The position numbers and the translations under genes are program-made. Positions 44,593 through 53,466 of a DNA stretch of 64,000 nucleotides are shown here, in pieces (within the stretch, counting starts at the first letter, position 1; each line of letters begins with the position of its first letter). This DNA is from Aerococcus viridans. GTDB taxonomy: Bacteria; Bacillota; Bacilli; Lactobacillales; Aerococcaceae. Where the stretch lies: positions 1,612,001 to 1,676,000 of the forward strand of contig NZ_CP014164.1 in the NCBI RefSeq assembly GCF_001543285.1, written 5' to 3'. Under the pieces are notes generated by a model that was not told where the DNA came from, ran no database searches, and saw only the letters and a list, made by a program, of their open reading frames with translations.

Positions 44593-44816
44593 ATGAATAT
44601 CTATCGTTATCAAAATATGCAATGATATTGTGCATTTAAGAAAAATATGATTAAGTAATAATATTTTGAAGATAAGTAGTGTAACAAGGTCCTATCATTT
44701 AAAAATATTTTGCTGCTTTGTAAGAGTACCTTTCTCTTCTTAAATTCCCCCACCTCCATTCACTCATTTTCGGTCTAAATTTATATTTTCCCCTTTATTA
44801 AAAACTGCATAAAAAA

Positions 44817-44844
44817 ATCGAGCTAGGAAAATGCCTAACTCGAT
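44817..44844 (-). terminator. Terminator of rpiA
   Basis: ATCGAG(C)TAGG and CCTA(A)CTCGAT pair over about 10 bp, followed on the minus strand by TTTTTTT, 14 bases after the rpiA stop. Confidence 0.85.
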
Positions 44845-44857
44845 ATTAACGCATATA

Positions 44858-45532
44858 CTACCCATTAAATTCTACGACTTGCCCATCATAGGCCATTAAG
44901 ACTTTGTCCGCTATTCCCAAGAATAAGCCATGTTCAACAACACCGACCATTTGAATCAACTCATCAGCCAACTTGACTGCGTCTACTATTTTTTCTAAAT
45001 GAAGGTCAATAATAAAGTTACCTGAATCAGTTACAAATTTAGTGCCATCTAGTGATAAACGGAATGTTGGCGCATAGTTTTTATCCTCAAATGCATAAAA
45101 TAAGTGTTGACTAGCTGCTGGAATCACCTCAATTGGCAGTGGAAAGGCACCTAGTTGGTCTACTTGCTTGCTGTGGTCGCAAATCCAAATGACGCGTTTG
45201 CTGTTAACGGCGATGATTTTTTCAATTAAATGGGCACCACCGCCCCCTTTAATGCCATTTAATTGTGGATCAAATTCATCTGTGCCATCAATTGTCAGAT
45301 CAATAGCTGGGACATCATTTAATGAGGCTATTGGAATGTTTAGACTGGTTGCTAATTCGGCCGACTGAATGGAGGTTGGTACACCGGTAAAGGTTAAGCC
45401 TTCCTCTTTCATCCGTCTGCCTAGTTCCGTAATCAGGTAATAGGCTGTTGAGCCTGTGCCTAATCCAACGACCATACCATCTTTAACGTATTGGGCTGCT
45501 GCAACCCCAACTAATTCTTTTTCGTTCACCAT
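44858..45532 (-). CDS. rpiA: Ribose-5-phosphate isomerase A
   Basis: A 224-residue pentose phosphate enzyme interconverting ribose-5-P and ribulose-5-P. Visible motifs are GLGTGSTAYYLI (phosphate loop), DLTIDGTDEFDPQLNGIKGGGGAHLIEKI (catalytic Asp/Glu and Lys) and the C-terminal GVVEHGLFLGIA. It lies 21 bp downstream of pepV on the same strand and is probably co-transcribed with pepV and traX. Confidence 0.95.
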   Translation of the reverse strand: MVNEKELVGVAAAQYVKDGMVVGLGTGSTAYYLITELGRRMKEEGLTFTGVPTSIQSAELATSLNIPIASLNDVPAIDLTIDGTDEFDPQLNGIKGGGGAHLIEKIIAVNSKRVIWICDHSKQVDQLGAFPLPIEVIPAASQHLFYAFEDKNYAPTFRLSLDGTKFVTDSGNFIIDLHLEKIVDAVKLADELIQMVGVVEHGLFLGIADKVLMAYDGQVVEFNG

Positions 45533-45553
45533 ATGACTCCTTTGTCTGGCACC

Positions 45554-46936
45554 CTATCCTAATTGATCTGCTTGACCAAGTTGGATAAAGGCATCAGTAT
45601 ATAGTTTTAATAGATCTTCTAATGTATCCATTTCGATGTATTCATCGGCTTGGTGGGCCACATGTGCATCGTGTTGGAAGCTCATACCAAATGACACGCA
45701 ATTTGGCATTACTTTACTATATGATACCCCACCAGAGATAATAGGTTCAATAGCATGGTCTGGGAAATGTTTGTGGAAGGTATTTAATAATAATTGATTG
45801 GCTGGTAAATTCACGTCAGATAGTATTGGCGCTGTATCAAATGATTTCACAAATGGGATATCGGCGAATTCTTTGGTGAAGGCAGCTGTCAATTCTGGTT
45901 CGGTAATATTAGTTGGGTAACGGACATCAATGGTAAAGGCAATTTGCCCATCTGCCGTTTTCTCAATAACGCCTTGGTTTAAGGTCAATGGCCCCATAAT
46001 ATCATGGTTACGAGCTACGTCAAATCCAGACCCATCATAAGGACGAAATAGGCGTGTCCACTTGTTGGCGAATTCATCTGAATAGGTATTGGCGATGATT
46101 TCAAAACCACGGGTGATTGCTGAGTCTCCTGCTTCTGGCGTTGAGGCGTGGGCAGAAATGCCGTAAACCGTTAGGATTGTTTGGCCGTTTTCTTCTTTGA
46201 TAGCGATTGGCCATTGTTTGTTATGAGCATATGCTTCTAGACCAAGATTTAAGGTGTCAGCGATGACAAATATCGCTTCTGATGGCACTACATTTGACCC
46301 GGCCCCGCCGACGACACTTTTAATGATGGTATCTAGTTTTAAATCGCCCTTGAAGTTCCAAGTTGTGGCCCCTTTTTCCCCGATTTGTAGTGGGAATTGC
46401 CCGTCTGGTGTGATGGCGAAGTCAGGTGCCCCTTCTTTGATAACGTATTGTGGGATGTCCGTCATGTCCGATTCTTCGTCAGACCCAATCACGATACGGA
46501 TGGTATTTTTTAAGGGAATTTGGTAGTCCTGTAAGATTTTAACCGCATAGTATGACAAAACAGCATTCCGTTTCATATCTGATGTGCCACGGCCGTACAT
46601 ACGACCGTCGATAATTTCAGCGCCAAATGGTTCTTTGGTCCAATTTGACAAGGCCCCTACAGGTACGACGTCAATATGACTAGCAACGTCCACCCGGTGG
46701 TTAGTCCCCGCATTTTGGGGTTCCATGTGAACGGTATATGGGTAAACATCCCCAACCTTCATGTCGTCACGGACAGCTAAATCATGCATAAAATCTAGTG
46801 CCTTGCGGACTTCAGGTCCATAAGGTGCATCTGCTGTAGCCGCCTCATCATCGCGAATAGATGGAATACGGACCAAACCTTGGATGTCTTCGATCATTTG
46901 TGGTATATATTGTGCGAAATCTATTCTATCTAACAT
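45554..46936 (-). CDS. pepV: Dipeptidase PepV (M20 family)
   Basis: A 460-residue dinuclear zinc dipeptidase of lactic acid bacteria acting on a wide range of dipeptides. Metal motifs are VASHIDVVPVG (first His and its Asp), YGRGTSDMKRN (bridging Asp), GSDEESDM (catalytic Glu) and a late FGMSFQHDAHVAHQADEYI (last His). The lid domain between is complete. Start ATG 46936 has AGGAGAAT upstream. The gap to the traX stop is 52 bp. Confidence 0.94.
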   Translation of the reverse strand: MLDRIDFAQYIPQMIEDIQGLVRIPSIRDDEAATADAPYGPEVRKALDFMHDLAVRDDMKVGDVYPYTVHMEPQNAGTNHRVDVASHIDVVPVGALSNWTKEPFGAEIIDGRMYGRGTSDMKRNAVLSYYAVKILQDYQIPLKNTIRIVIGSDEESDMTDIPQYVIKEGAPDFAITPDGQFPLQIGEKGATTWNFKGDLKLDTIIKSVVGGAGSNVVPSEAIFVIADTLNLGLEAYAHNKQWPIAIKEENGQTILTVYGISAHASTPEAGDSAITRGFEIIANTYSDEFANKWTRLFRPYDGSGFDVARNHDIMGPLTLNQGVIEKTADGQIAFTIDVRYPTNITEPELTAAFTKEFADIPFVKSFDTAPILSDVNLPANQLLLNTFHKHFPDHAIEPIISGGVSYSKVMPNCVSFGMSFQHDAHVAHQADEYIEMDTLEDLLKLYTDAFIQLGQADQLG

Positions 46937-46988
46937 GTTATTCTCCTAGTTTTTCTAAATTTTAAATTTTTTGTGTTATATAAGCGGG

Positions 46989-47705
46989 CTAAGTGATGAA
47001 ATAACGGGCAATTAAGCCGAATATTAGCAGATGAATCGGGTAAATCCAATACAGCCATTTGGCGTTGTAACGTCCCCTTAGTCCATTGTAGTAGTAGGTC
47101 ATTACAAAAGATATCGGTGCAGTCACTTCCCATAGAACGAGTACAGCTCCAGCAAATGATTGGATGAATCGTTGATCTCTGGTGATATAAAGAACACCAA
47201 TTAAGATAACGCCGAACATGCCGTAATCCGTATTGAAATATTCTGCAGCGATTGCTAATAAGACGATAGGGATAATACCTAGCCAGCGGTATTTCATTAT
47301 ACTAGCCAGCCAGATTGATAATAGCCCCAACAACAAGGTAAAGAATACATTTTGATAGGCCAAATCAAAAAATTGCTGACTAATGGCTAGGTTAAAAGGG
47401 ATTTCCGATATCAAGGCAAAAATTCCTAACCTTATAGCATATTTTTGTTTATTAGAGGTATGGAAGAAACCTTCAACCAATAGGAAACAAAATATCGGAA
47501 AAGCAATCCGCCCGATAAGCCGAAAGCTGGTATAAGCTGTATAAGCCAAGGCGTAATCAAAGGTTTCCAGTTGCCCACTATTTAATAAAGGCAGTAAAAT
47601 AGCTGCACCCATGTGGTCAATAATCATGGTGACCATGGCAATCCATTTCAAGGTAGAACCCGAAAGCCCGCCCTGTTTATTTTGTGCGTTCATTGCTTGA
47701 GCCAA
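46989..47705 (-). CDS. TraX family membrane protein
   Basis: A 238-residue protein with about seven hydrophobic helices. The start LKWIAMVTMIIDHMGAA and the motifs FRLIGRIAFPIFCFLLVEGFFHT and KWLYWIYPIHLLIFGLIARYF define the TraX family, named after the F-pilin N-acetyltransferase but widespread on chromosomes, where the acylated target is unknown. Relatives are membrane acyltransferases. It heads a likely traX-pepV-rpiA unit. Confidence 0.88.
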   Translation of the reverse strand: MAQAMNAQNKQGGLSGSTLKWIAMVTMIIDHMGAAILLPLLNSGQLETFDYALAYTAYTSFRLIGRIAFPIFCFLLVEGFFHTSNKQKYAIRLGIFALISEIPFNLAISQQFFDLAYQNVFFTLLLGLLSIWLASIMKYRWLGIIPIVLLAIAAEYFNTDYGMFGVILIGVLYITRDQRFIQSFAGAVLVLWEVTAPISFVMTYYYNGLRGRYNAKWLYWIYPIHLLIFGLIARYFIT

Positions 47706-48071
47706 GCGACTACCTCCTTATTTTCACGATTTTCATGATAGTGTTATTTTATCATATTTTTTTCATTTTTCTTTATTTATCACATTGTACGGGCAAAGAA
47801 AAAGGCCGAGAAAAAATCCCGACCCCTTGTTGATATTAAAAAAGTTATTGAACACAGATTTGGTTTTTATAAATCCCTAACCTGTGTTCAGCTTCATGAA
47901 ACCATTCAGGCCCAATCTTAAAAAAACTATCCTATTTTACAATCAACCCACATATTCTTGTAGTCCTTTGAAATCACGAATTCTTCCAGTGCTATCTGTC
48001 TTAACGCCCTGGCTCGCATATTGGTTCAAAGGCCATGATAGAAAAAGCAAAAGCCAACAGCTTGAATTGTA
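47706..48071. other. Gap between amino-acid transporter operon and traX
   Basis: It contains the traX promoter region and a GAACACAG/CTGTGTTC hairpin at 47850-47890, which is the probable terminator of the transporter operon. On the minus strand an open frame of about 48 codons (to about 47945) continues in frame after the permease stop and reads as protein-like (RIRDFKGLQEYVG); it may be a gene remnant. Confidence 0.4.
47850..47890 (-). terminator. Probable terminator of the amino-acid ABC operon
   Basis: GAACACAG and CTGTGTTC arms flank an inner GATTT/AAATC stem, with T-rich sequence on the minus-strand 3' side. It lies about 180 bases after the last permease gene. Confidence 0.55.
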
Positions 48072-48764
48072 CTATGCCGGTGTTTTCAAAGCACCATCTT
48101 TTGCTACGGCCTTGTTAGAACGTCGGTTTGATAAGTATTTTGAAAATTTAGACAAGATATAACATACTAGCCAATATAGGAAGGTCATGATCACAAACAT
48201 TGGAATCACATATGCTGTATTTTGGTTGTAGATGATCTTCGCATTATGGGTCAATTCCGGTAAGGAAATAATTGTCGCAAGCGATGTATCCTTAATCAAG
48301 GCAATCAATTGCGACACAATCGAAGGTGCCATTGACCGCACAGCTTGGGGTAATAGAATATATATCAAGGTTTGAACACGGGTTAAACCGGTTGAAAGCC
48401 CTGCTTCTGCCTGCCCTTTTGGAATAGCATTCAATCCACCACGAATAATTTCTGAAATCATGGCTGACTCAAATATGGTCAAAGCCCCTACTGCTGCCCA
48501 GAAAATATTTAAGCGAATCCCTAATTGTGGCAAAGCAAAATAAGTAAAGAAGATAATCAATAGTAAGGGTAAGTTACGAATAATATCAATAACTAGCCCT
48601 AAAGCTTTAGATAAAATTGGAATCCCCATAAAACGAACAACCCCAAAAATACCACCTAAAATTAACGAGAATATGATAGCGTAAAACGTTACTTGAAGCG
48701 TAACCCATAGACCATCAAGTAAAAACTGGATATTCATCCATTGAAATGCACCTGCAAAATCCAT
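48072..48764 (-). CDS. Polar amino acid ABC transporter permease (second)
   Basis: A 230-residue HisM/GlnP-type permease with five helices. The EAA coupling loop is visible as LNAIPKGQAEAGLSTGLTRVQTLIYILLPQAVRSMAP. It is the last gene of a four-gene importer operon (ATPase, binding protein, permease, permease) and starts 16 bp after the first permease. The substrate is probably glutamine, glutamate or aspartate by family. Start ATG 48764 has AAAGGAG upstream. Confidence 0.9.
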   Translation of the reverse strand: MDFAGAFQWMNIQFLLDGLWVTLQVTFYAIIFSLILGGIFGVVRFMGIPILSKALGLVIDIIRNLPLLLIIFFTYFALPQLGIRLNIFWAAVGALTIFESAMISEIIRGGLNAIPKGQAEAGLSTGLTRVQTLIYILLPQAVRSMAPSIVSQLIALIKDTSLATIISLPELTHNAKIIYNQNTAYVIPMFVIMTFLYWLVCYILSKFSKYLSNRRSNKAVAKDGALKTPA

Positions 48765-48780
48765 CTATTACCGCTCCTTT

Positions 48781-49434
48781 CTAACGTACGTCCTGTTGTG
48801 CTAATCGTTTTTCAATATATGAAACTAATAAAGTTAAAGGTACTGTAATGACCAAGTACATACCTGCAATCATTGTGTAAGTCCCTAAAGTATTAAAGGT
48901 TTCACTGGCAATTAAATCACCGTAATACATTAAATCTAACCCAGCTACCATAGCTAGAATAGAAGAGTTTTTTACTAAGTTGATAAATTGGTTACCTAGT
49001 GGTGGAATCACAATTTTCACAGCTTGCGGTAAAACCACGTACTGCATCGTTTGCACGTAAGTCATCCCTTGTGAAATAGCTGCTTCTTTTTGCCCTTCAG
49101 GTACAGCATCAATCCCTGAACGCACAACATCCGCGATAAAGGCTGATGTATAAAGGGTTAAACCGATAATCCCTGATTGGAATCCGGTAATATCCATCCC
49201 ATATAAAGGAATAACTACATAGAAAAACATCACAATAATCAATAAAGGGATATTACGGAAAAATTCTACATAGATATCACCAATTTTAGCTAAAACCTTA
49301 TTATCTAAGGTTTGGAAAATACCCACTAAACCACCAAGAATTAAGGAAGCAATCAGAGCGATCACTGATGCAATCAAGGTATTGATAAATCCTTCAATAA
49401 TTAAATCAGAATAATTTGTTAATAATTCAAACAT
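48781..49434 (-). CDS. Polar amino acid ABC transporter permease (first)
   Basis: A 217-residue membrane subunit of the HisM family with about five helices and the coupling loop IDAVPEGQKEAAISQGMTYVQTMQYVVLPQAVKIV. The ATG at 49434 with GGAGG 8 bases upstream is chosen; the open frame extends to 49515 inside the binding-protein gene and would overlap it. It pairs with the following permease as a heterodimer. Confidence 0.9.
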   Translation of the reverse strand: MFELLTNYSDLIIEGFINTLIASVIALIASLILGGLVGIFQTLDNKVLAKIGDIYVEFFRNIPLLIIVMFFYVVIPLYGMDITGFQSGIIGLTLYTSAFIADVVRSGIDAVPEGQKEAAISQGMTYVQTMQYVVLPQAVKIVIPPLGNQFINLVKNSSILAMVAGLDLMYYGDLIASETFNTLGTYTMIAGMYLVITVPLTLLVSYIEKRLAQQDVR

Positions 49435-49447
49435 GTGCTCAACCTCC

Positions 49448-50263
49448 CTACTCTGCAATTGATGACTCAGTATCGTCACCAAACCATTTTGCATATATTT
49501 CTTGATATGTACCATCAGCTACCATATCATCAATGGCTTGGTTTACTTCATTTAAGAAGGCATCTTGACCCTTGTTGATGGCAATACCGTATGGTTCATT
49601 TGTAAAGGTTGATCCAGCAATTTTGTAACCTGGATTTTGTTCCATGATCCCTAATAAAATCGCATTATCAGTAGTCATCGTGTCCCCTTGACCTGATTTT
49701 AAGGCTGTGAAGGCTTCAGCGTAGTTTTCTAACTCTAAGACATTCGCATCCGGCGCTGCTTCTTTAATTCGTTGGGCTGATGTAGACCCTTTTACCGCCA
49801 AAACGGTATGTTCACTCGTCAAGCTCTCAACACCTTCTATATCAGAATCTTCAGGTACCATCAAGGCTTGCCCAGCGTCAAAGTACACTTGACTAAAGTC
49901 AACTTGTTTTAACCGATCTTCTGTGATGGTCATGGTTGCAATCAAAGCATCTACGTTCCCGTTTTTCAGTAAAGGAATACGGGTTTTTGAGGTTACCTCG
50001 ACAAATTCTGCTTCGGCATTTTCCCCACCGACACGGTTGGTAATTTCTTTCGCCATATCGATATCAAAACCTTCGATACGGTTTTCTGCAATATTATATT
50101 TCCCAAATAAGTTGGTATCGACTTTTACCCCCCAAGTGATGACCGGGTAGGCTTCACTGTCGATTCGCTCAGCAATATCCTGTTGGCTAGCAGCAGAGCT
50201 TGTACAGGCCGTAGCCAAGAAAGCAAAAGCCACTAGCGCGACAATTCGCCATAGTTTTTTCAT
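49448..50263 (-). CDS. Amino acid ABC transporter substrate-binding lipoprotein
   Basis: A 271-residue extracellular lipoprotein. The signal peptide ends in the lipobox LATAC (Cys20). The mature part is a family 3 binding protein with NLFGKYNIAENRIEGFDIDMAKEI, MTITEDRLKQVDFSQVYFDAGQALMV and PYGIAINKGQ. The family binds glutamine, glutamate or aspartate; the sequence alone does not decide which. It is the second gene of the operon. Confidence 0.92.
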   Translation of the reverse strand: MKKLWRIVALVAFAFLATACTSSAASQQDIAERIDSEAYPVITWGVKVDTNLFGKYNIAENRIEGFDIDMAKEITNRVGGENAEAEFVEVTSKTRIPLLKNGNVDALIATMTITEDRLKQVDFSQVYFDAGQALMVPEDSDIEGVESLTSEHTVLAVKGSTSAQRIKEAAPDANVLELENYAEAFTALKSGQGDTMTTDNAILLGIMEQNPGYKIAGSTFTNEPYGIAINKGQDAFLNEVNQAIDDMVADGTYQEIYAKWFGDDTESSIAE

Positions 50264-50298
50264 AGTATTTCCCTCTTTTCTTAAGCGTGACTTAGTGA

Positions 50299-51030
50299 TT
50301 AGACTATGATCTTGCTTAGGAATTGAATGGCACGTTCATCATGAGGATCTTCGAAGAACTCTTTTGATGGACGGTCTTCTAAAATTTCTCCGTCTGCCAT
50401 AAAGATGGTTCTATTCGATATTTCTTTGGCAAAGCCCATCTCATGCGTTACAACAACCATAGTCATATTGTCCTCAAAAGCGATACGTTTCATTTGGTCC
50501 AATACTTCCCCAACCATTTCTGGGTCAAGAGCTGAAGTTGGTTCGTCAAATAGCATCATTTTCGGACGCATAGCTAGACCACGTGCGATGGCCACACGTT
50601 GTTTTTGCCCACCAGATAATTGACCTGGGTAAGCGTCACGTTTATCCCACATGTTTACACGTTGTAATAATCGCTCTGCTCTATCTTGGGCGTCTTTATC
50701 GCTTTTCTTCAAGACTTTTAAAGGCGCCAATGTTACATTTTCTAACACAGTCATGTGAGGATATAATTCGAAGTGTTGGAACACCATACCGCAGTCGCGG
50801 CGAATTTGACGAATGTCAGTGTTGCGGTCTGTAATGTCTTTCCCGTCAACAAATAAATGGCCTGAATCTACCTTCTCTAAAGCATTTATCGTCCGAATCA
50901 AAGTTGATTTACCAGAACCAGAAGGTCCAATCAAGGTCACAACTTCACCCTCGTCTATCTTCAGATTAATGTCTTTCAACGCGTGGAATTTACCATAATA
51001 TTTTTCAACATGATCAAATGTAATCATCAT
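50299..51030 (-). CDS. Polar amino acid ABC transporter ATP-binding protein
   Basis: A 243-residue ATPase of the GlnQ type. It shows Walker A GPSGSGKST, Q-loop MVFQHFELYPHMTV, signature LSGGQKQRVAIARGLA, Walker B MMLFDEPTSALDPE and the switch His in VVTHEMGFA. The start is one of the paired ATG codons at 51030/51027 with AGAGGTG upstream; the frame continues to 51117 without support. It is the first gene of the operon. Confidence 0.94.
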   Translation of the reverse strand: MMITFDHVEKYYGKFHALKDINLKIDEGEVVTLIGPSGSGKSTLIRTINALEKVDSGHLFVDGKDITDRNTDIRQIRRDCGMVFQHFELYPHMTVLENVTLAPLKVLKKSDKDAQDRAERLLQRVNMWDKRDAYPGQLSGGQKQRVAIARGLAMRPKMMLFDEPTSALDPEMVGEVLDQMKRIAFEDNMTMVVVTHEMGFAKEISNRTIFMADGEILEDRPSKEFFEDPHDERAIQFLSKIIV

Positions 51031-51256
51031 AGCACCTCTTCTTATTTGATTTTTCCCTATGAATAAAATTGCAATAAACTTGAATGCAAACAGGATTTTT
51101 GCATAAAGATAAAACAATTCTAATCATTTCTTAAGCAAGTGTCAACTTTTTTGATAGATTTCTTAACATGTTTCAGTATCAATGTGATTTTATATTTCAT
51201 AATCGAATTATTTGAATACCTTTTTACGTGATATGACGTCCTGTCGAGATTTTGAA

Positions 51257-51286
51257 TTGTCATTCTTTTTATATAAGTATTATAAT
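51257..51286 (+). promoter_or_regulatory. Promoter of the TIM-barrel protein-pepQ unit
   Basis: TTGTCA (51257-51262) and TATAAT (51281-51286) are 18 bases apart, about 55 bases before the TTG start at 51341. Confidence 0.6.
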
Positions 51287-51340
51287 AAGACTAGAACTAT
51301 TTGAAACACCCATTCAATCAATTAAATGGAGGTTATAGCG

Positions 51341-52132
51341 TTGAATCAACCAAAAAACGGCTCTCAAAATATCTCTTCTCAGTTTAGAAGCGATATGGTG
51401 ATGGTGCCAGAAGTTATTAACGAAGCATCCGGTATTCGCGTGTTTGGACGAACTTTAAAATCATTTGTCTTTACAACTGACGTCGCCACAATCCTATACT
51501 GTAATGCGGATGCCGTCTTAGCTGTCTACCCATTCTCCCCGCATCCTGCGATCATTTCAGCAGTGACATCAGTAGCCAGTCAACCTGTATTTGCCGGTGT
51601 TGGTGGCGGTACAACTCAGGGTAAGCGTAGCGTAGATATTGCCCTTTTTGCCGAAGCGACAGGGGTTCAAGGGGTTGTGGTGAATGCACCGATGACTGCA
51701 GAAAATATTTTAGATATTGAGCACACCGTCGACTCCCCGATTGTAGCGACAGTTGTCTCTGCCTATAATGATATTGAAGCACGGATTTCTGCCGGTGCGG
51801 ATATCTTAAACGTTTCAGGAGGCAAAGAAACAGCCGCTATTGTTGAACGGATTCGCCGGGATTTCCCAGATGTGCCGATTATCGCAACTGGGGGCAATAA
51901 TGAAGACACCATTCGTAAGGTGATTGAAGCTGGCGCTAACGCCGTTTCCTGGACACCGCCGACTACTGGTGAGATATTTAAAGAGAAAATGGTCAAATAC
52001 CGTAAAGACCGCCGCGAGGACTTCCTTGAAACCCATGATGGTATGACCTTACGTGAATTTGAGGAATATATTGAGGAACATCCAGAAGCTGAAAAGAATT
52101 ATAGTGAAGATTCTTCTGATGGCTATCTGTAA
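51341..52132 (+). CDS. TIM-barrel protein of unknown function (conserved in lactic acid bacteria)
   Basis: A 263-residue predicted cytosolic beta/alpha barrel. Regular strand-loop units end in a phosphate-binding-like turn near IIATGGNNEDTIRKVIEAGANAVSWTPPT. Other conserved-looking parts are VFGRTLKSFVFTTDVATILYCNADAVLAVYPF and FAGVGGGTTQGKRS. It is often annotated only as hydrolase. It resembles small-molecule synthases or epimerases such as ThiE/NanE in loop design, but I cannot name a reaction. The TTG at 51341 has GGAGG upstream with correct spacing, so it is preferred over ATG 51326. It is 17 bp before pepQ and co-transcribed with it. Confidence 0.6.
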   Translation: MNQPKNGSQNISSQFRSDMVMVPEVINEASGIRVFGRTLKSFVFTTDVATILYCNADAVLAVYPFSPHPAIISAVTSVASQPVFAGVGGGTTQGKRSVDIALFAEATGVQGVVVNAPMTAENILDIEHTVDSPIVATVVSAYNDIEARISAGADILNVSGGKETAAIVERIRRDFPDVPIIATGGNNEDTIRKVIEAGANAVSWTPPTTGEIFKEKMVKYRKDRREDFLETHDGMTLREFEEYIEEHPEAEKNYSEDSSDGYL

Positions 52133-52149
52133 GACGAGATGGAGGATAT

Positions 52150-53262
52150 ATGGATCAAGAACATAGCAACCGACTAATAACCATTCAACAACAAGTTAAA
52201 AACCACAACTTAGATGCCCTAATCATTAGCGACAAGGCATCCATCGACTACTACACCGGTGTCATTTTTGACCCCATGGAACGTTTTTGGTTATTGATTA
52301 TACAGCCGGATAAAGGTCCACAAATTATCGCTAACAAGCTATTTGTATTCGACGAATTAGCTGATGTTGACGTCACTTGGGTAGATGATAACTACACAAT
52401 CGCTGAAGCCTTCGCAAATCTAGCGGATTTCCCAGCAACCGACGCCCCACTACGAATCGGCGTGGATAAATTGTGGCGGGCTGACCAACTATTAGCCATC
52501 GCCAAAACATACAACCAGGCCACTTTTGAAGTAGGATCTGACTTAGTTGATGCCCAAAGAGCTATTAAAACCGCTGAAGAACAAGAAAAAATGCGTAAAG
52601 CTTCAGACATTAACGACCGTGCCATGGCTCGTTTAATCGAAGAAGTCTTACCACTTGGTTTAGACGAATTGGCTGCAGTAGATCAATTAGCCCGTATTTA
52701 CGATGAAGAAGGCGCAGATGCCGGCTTTTCATTCGAACCCATTATCGCCTACGGTTCAAACGGTGCTGACCCACACCATGAATCTGACCATACCTTGCCG
52801 AAACTGGGTGATTCGATTGTCATTGATATCGGCTGTAAACATGAAGAATACTGTTCGGACATGACTCGTACCGTTTATTACGGTGAACCTAGTGCTGAGG
52901 CCAAAAGGGTATATGACATCGTGCTTGAAGCCAATTTACGTGGTATTAACGCGGTCAAGGTTGGCGAAACTTTGGCGAATGTGGACGCTGCAGCGCGTGA
53001 TTACATTACAGCCCAAGGATATGGTGATCAATTTACCCACCGACTAGGCCATTTCATCGGACGCGAAGTTCATGAAAAAGGTGATGTGTCAAAAGCTAAT
53101 ACAGATACCATTAAAGATGGCAATATCTTCTCAATCGAACCTGGTGTTTACCTGACTGGTAATACAGCCGTTCGTATTGAAGATTTAGTGATCGCGCATG
53201 ATGGTGGCACTGAAAACTTGAACCACTTCACCAAAGATATGCTTATTATTCAACCAAAATAA
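52150..53262 (+). CDS. pepQ: Xaa-Pro dipeptidase PepQ (M24B)
   Basis: A 370-residue pita-bread metallopeptidase that cleaves Xaa-Pro dipeptides. The N-terminal creatinase-like domain (about 1-130) is followed by the catalytic domain with metal ligands in VIDIGCKHEEYCSDMTRTVYYG (two Asp), HRLGHFIGREVHE (His), SIEPGVYL (Glu) and VRIEDLV (Glu). GGAGG precedes ATG 52150. A strong terminator follows. The product supports peptide nitrogen use together with PepV. Confidence 0.94.
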   Translation: MDQEHSNRLITIQQQVKNHNLDALIISDKASIDYYTGVIFDPMERFWLLIIQPDKGPQIIANKLFVFDELADVDVTWVDDNYTIAEAFANLADFPATDAPLRIGVDKLWRADQLLAIAKTYNQATFEVGSDLVDAQRAIKTAEEQEKMRKASDINDRAMARLIEEVLPLGLDELAAVDQLARIYDEEGADAGFSFEPIIAYGSNGADPHHESDHTLPKLGDSIVIDIGCKHEEYCSDMTRTVYYGEPSAEAKRVYDIVLEANLRGINAVKVGETLANVDAAARDYITAQGYGDQFTHRLGHFIGREVHEKGDVSKANTDTIKDGNIFSIEPGVYLTGNTAVRIEDLVIAHDGGTENLNHFTKDMLIIQPK

Positions 53263-53275
53263 AACATTGCACACT

Positions 53276-53302
53276 AAAACACGACAGTCGTCGTGTTTTT
53301 TT
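53276..53302 (+). terminator. Terminator of pepQ
   Basis: AAAACACGAC and GTCGTGTTTT pair over 10 bp around AGTC, followed by a T-run, 14 bases after the pepQ stop. Confidence 0.9.
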
Positions 53303-53466
53303 AGATTCATATTCATTTACAAGCTGTCAGCTAAGGAAACCTAGGTATTGATACCTAGGAGGAATTAGCGAAATAGACAGGTCTTTTTGTTGATTTTACT
53401 AGGTTATCGTTTATGTTTCCTCTAAATAGATAGTATAATGTATTTTAAGAGAAAAGAGGTGATAAG

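Noticed and set aside
47884..48162. Plus-strand 92-codon frame
   Set aside because: It overlaps the end of the permease gene on the other strand, has no ribosome binding site and no recognisable domain.
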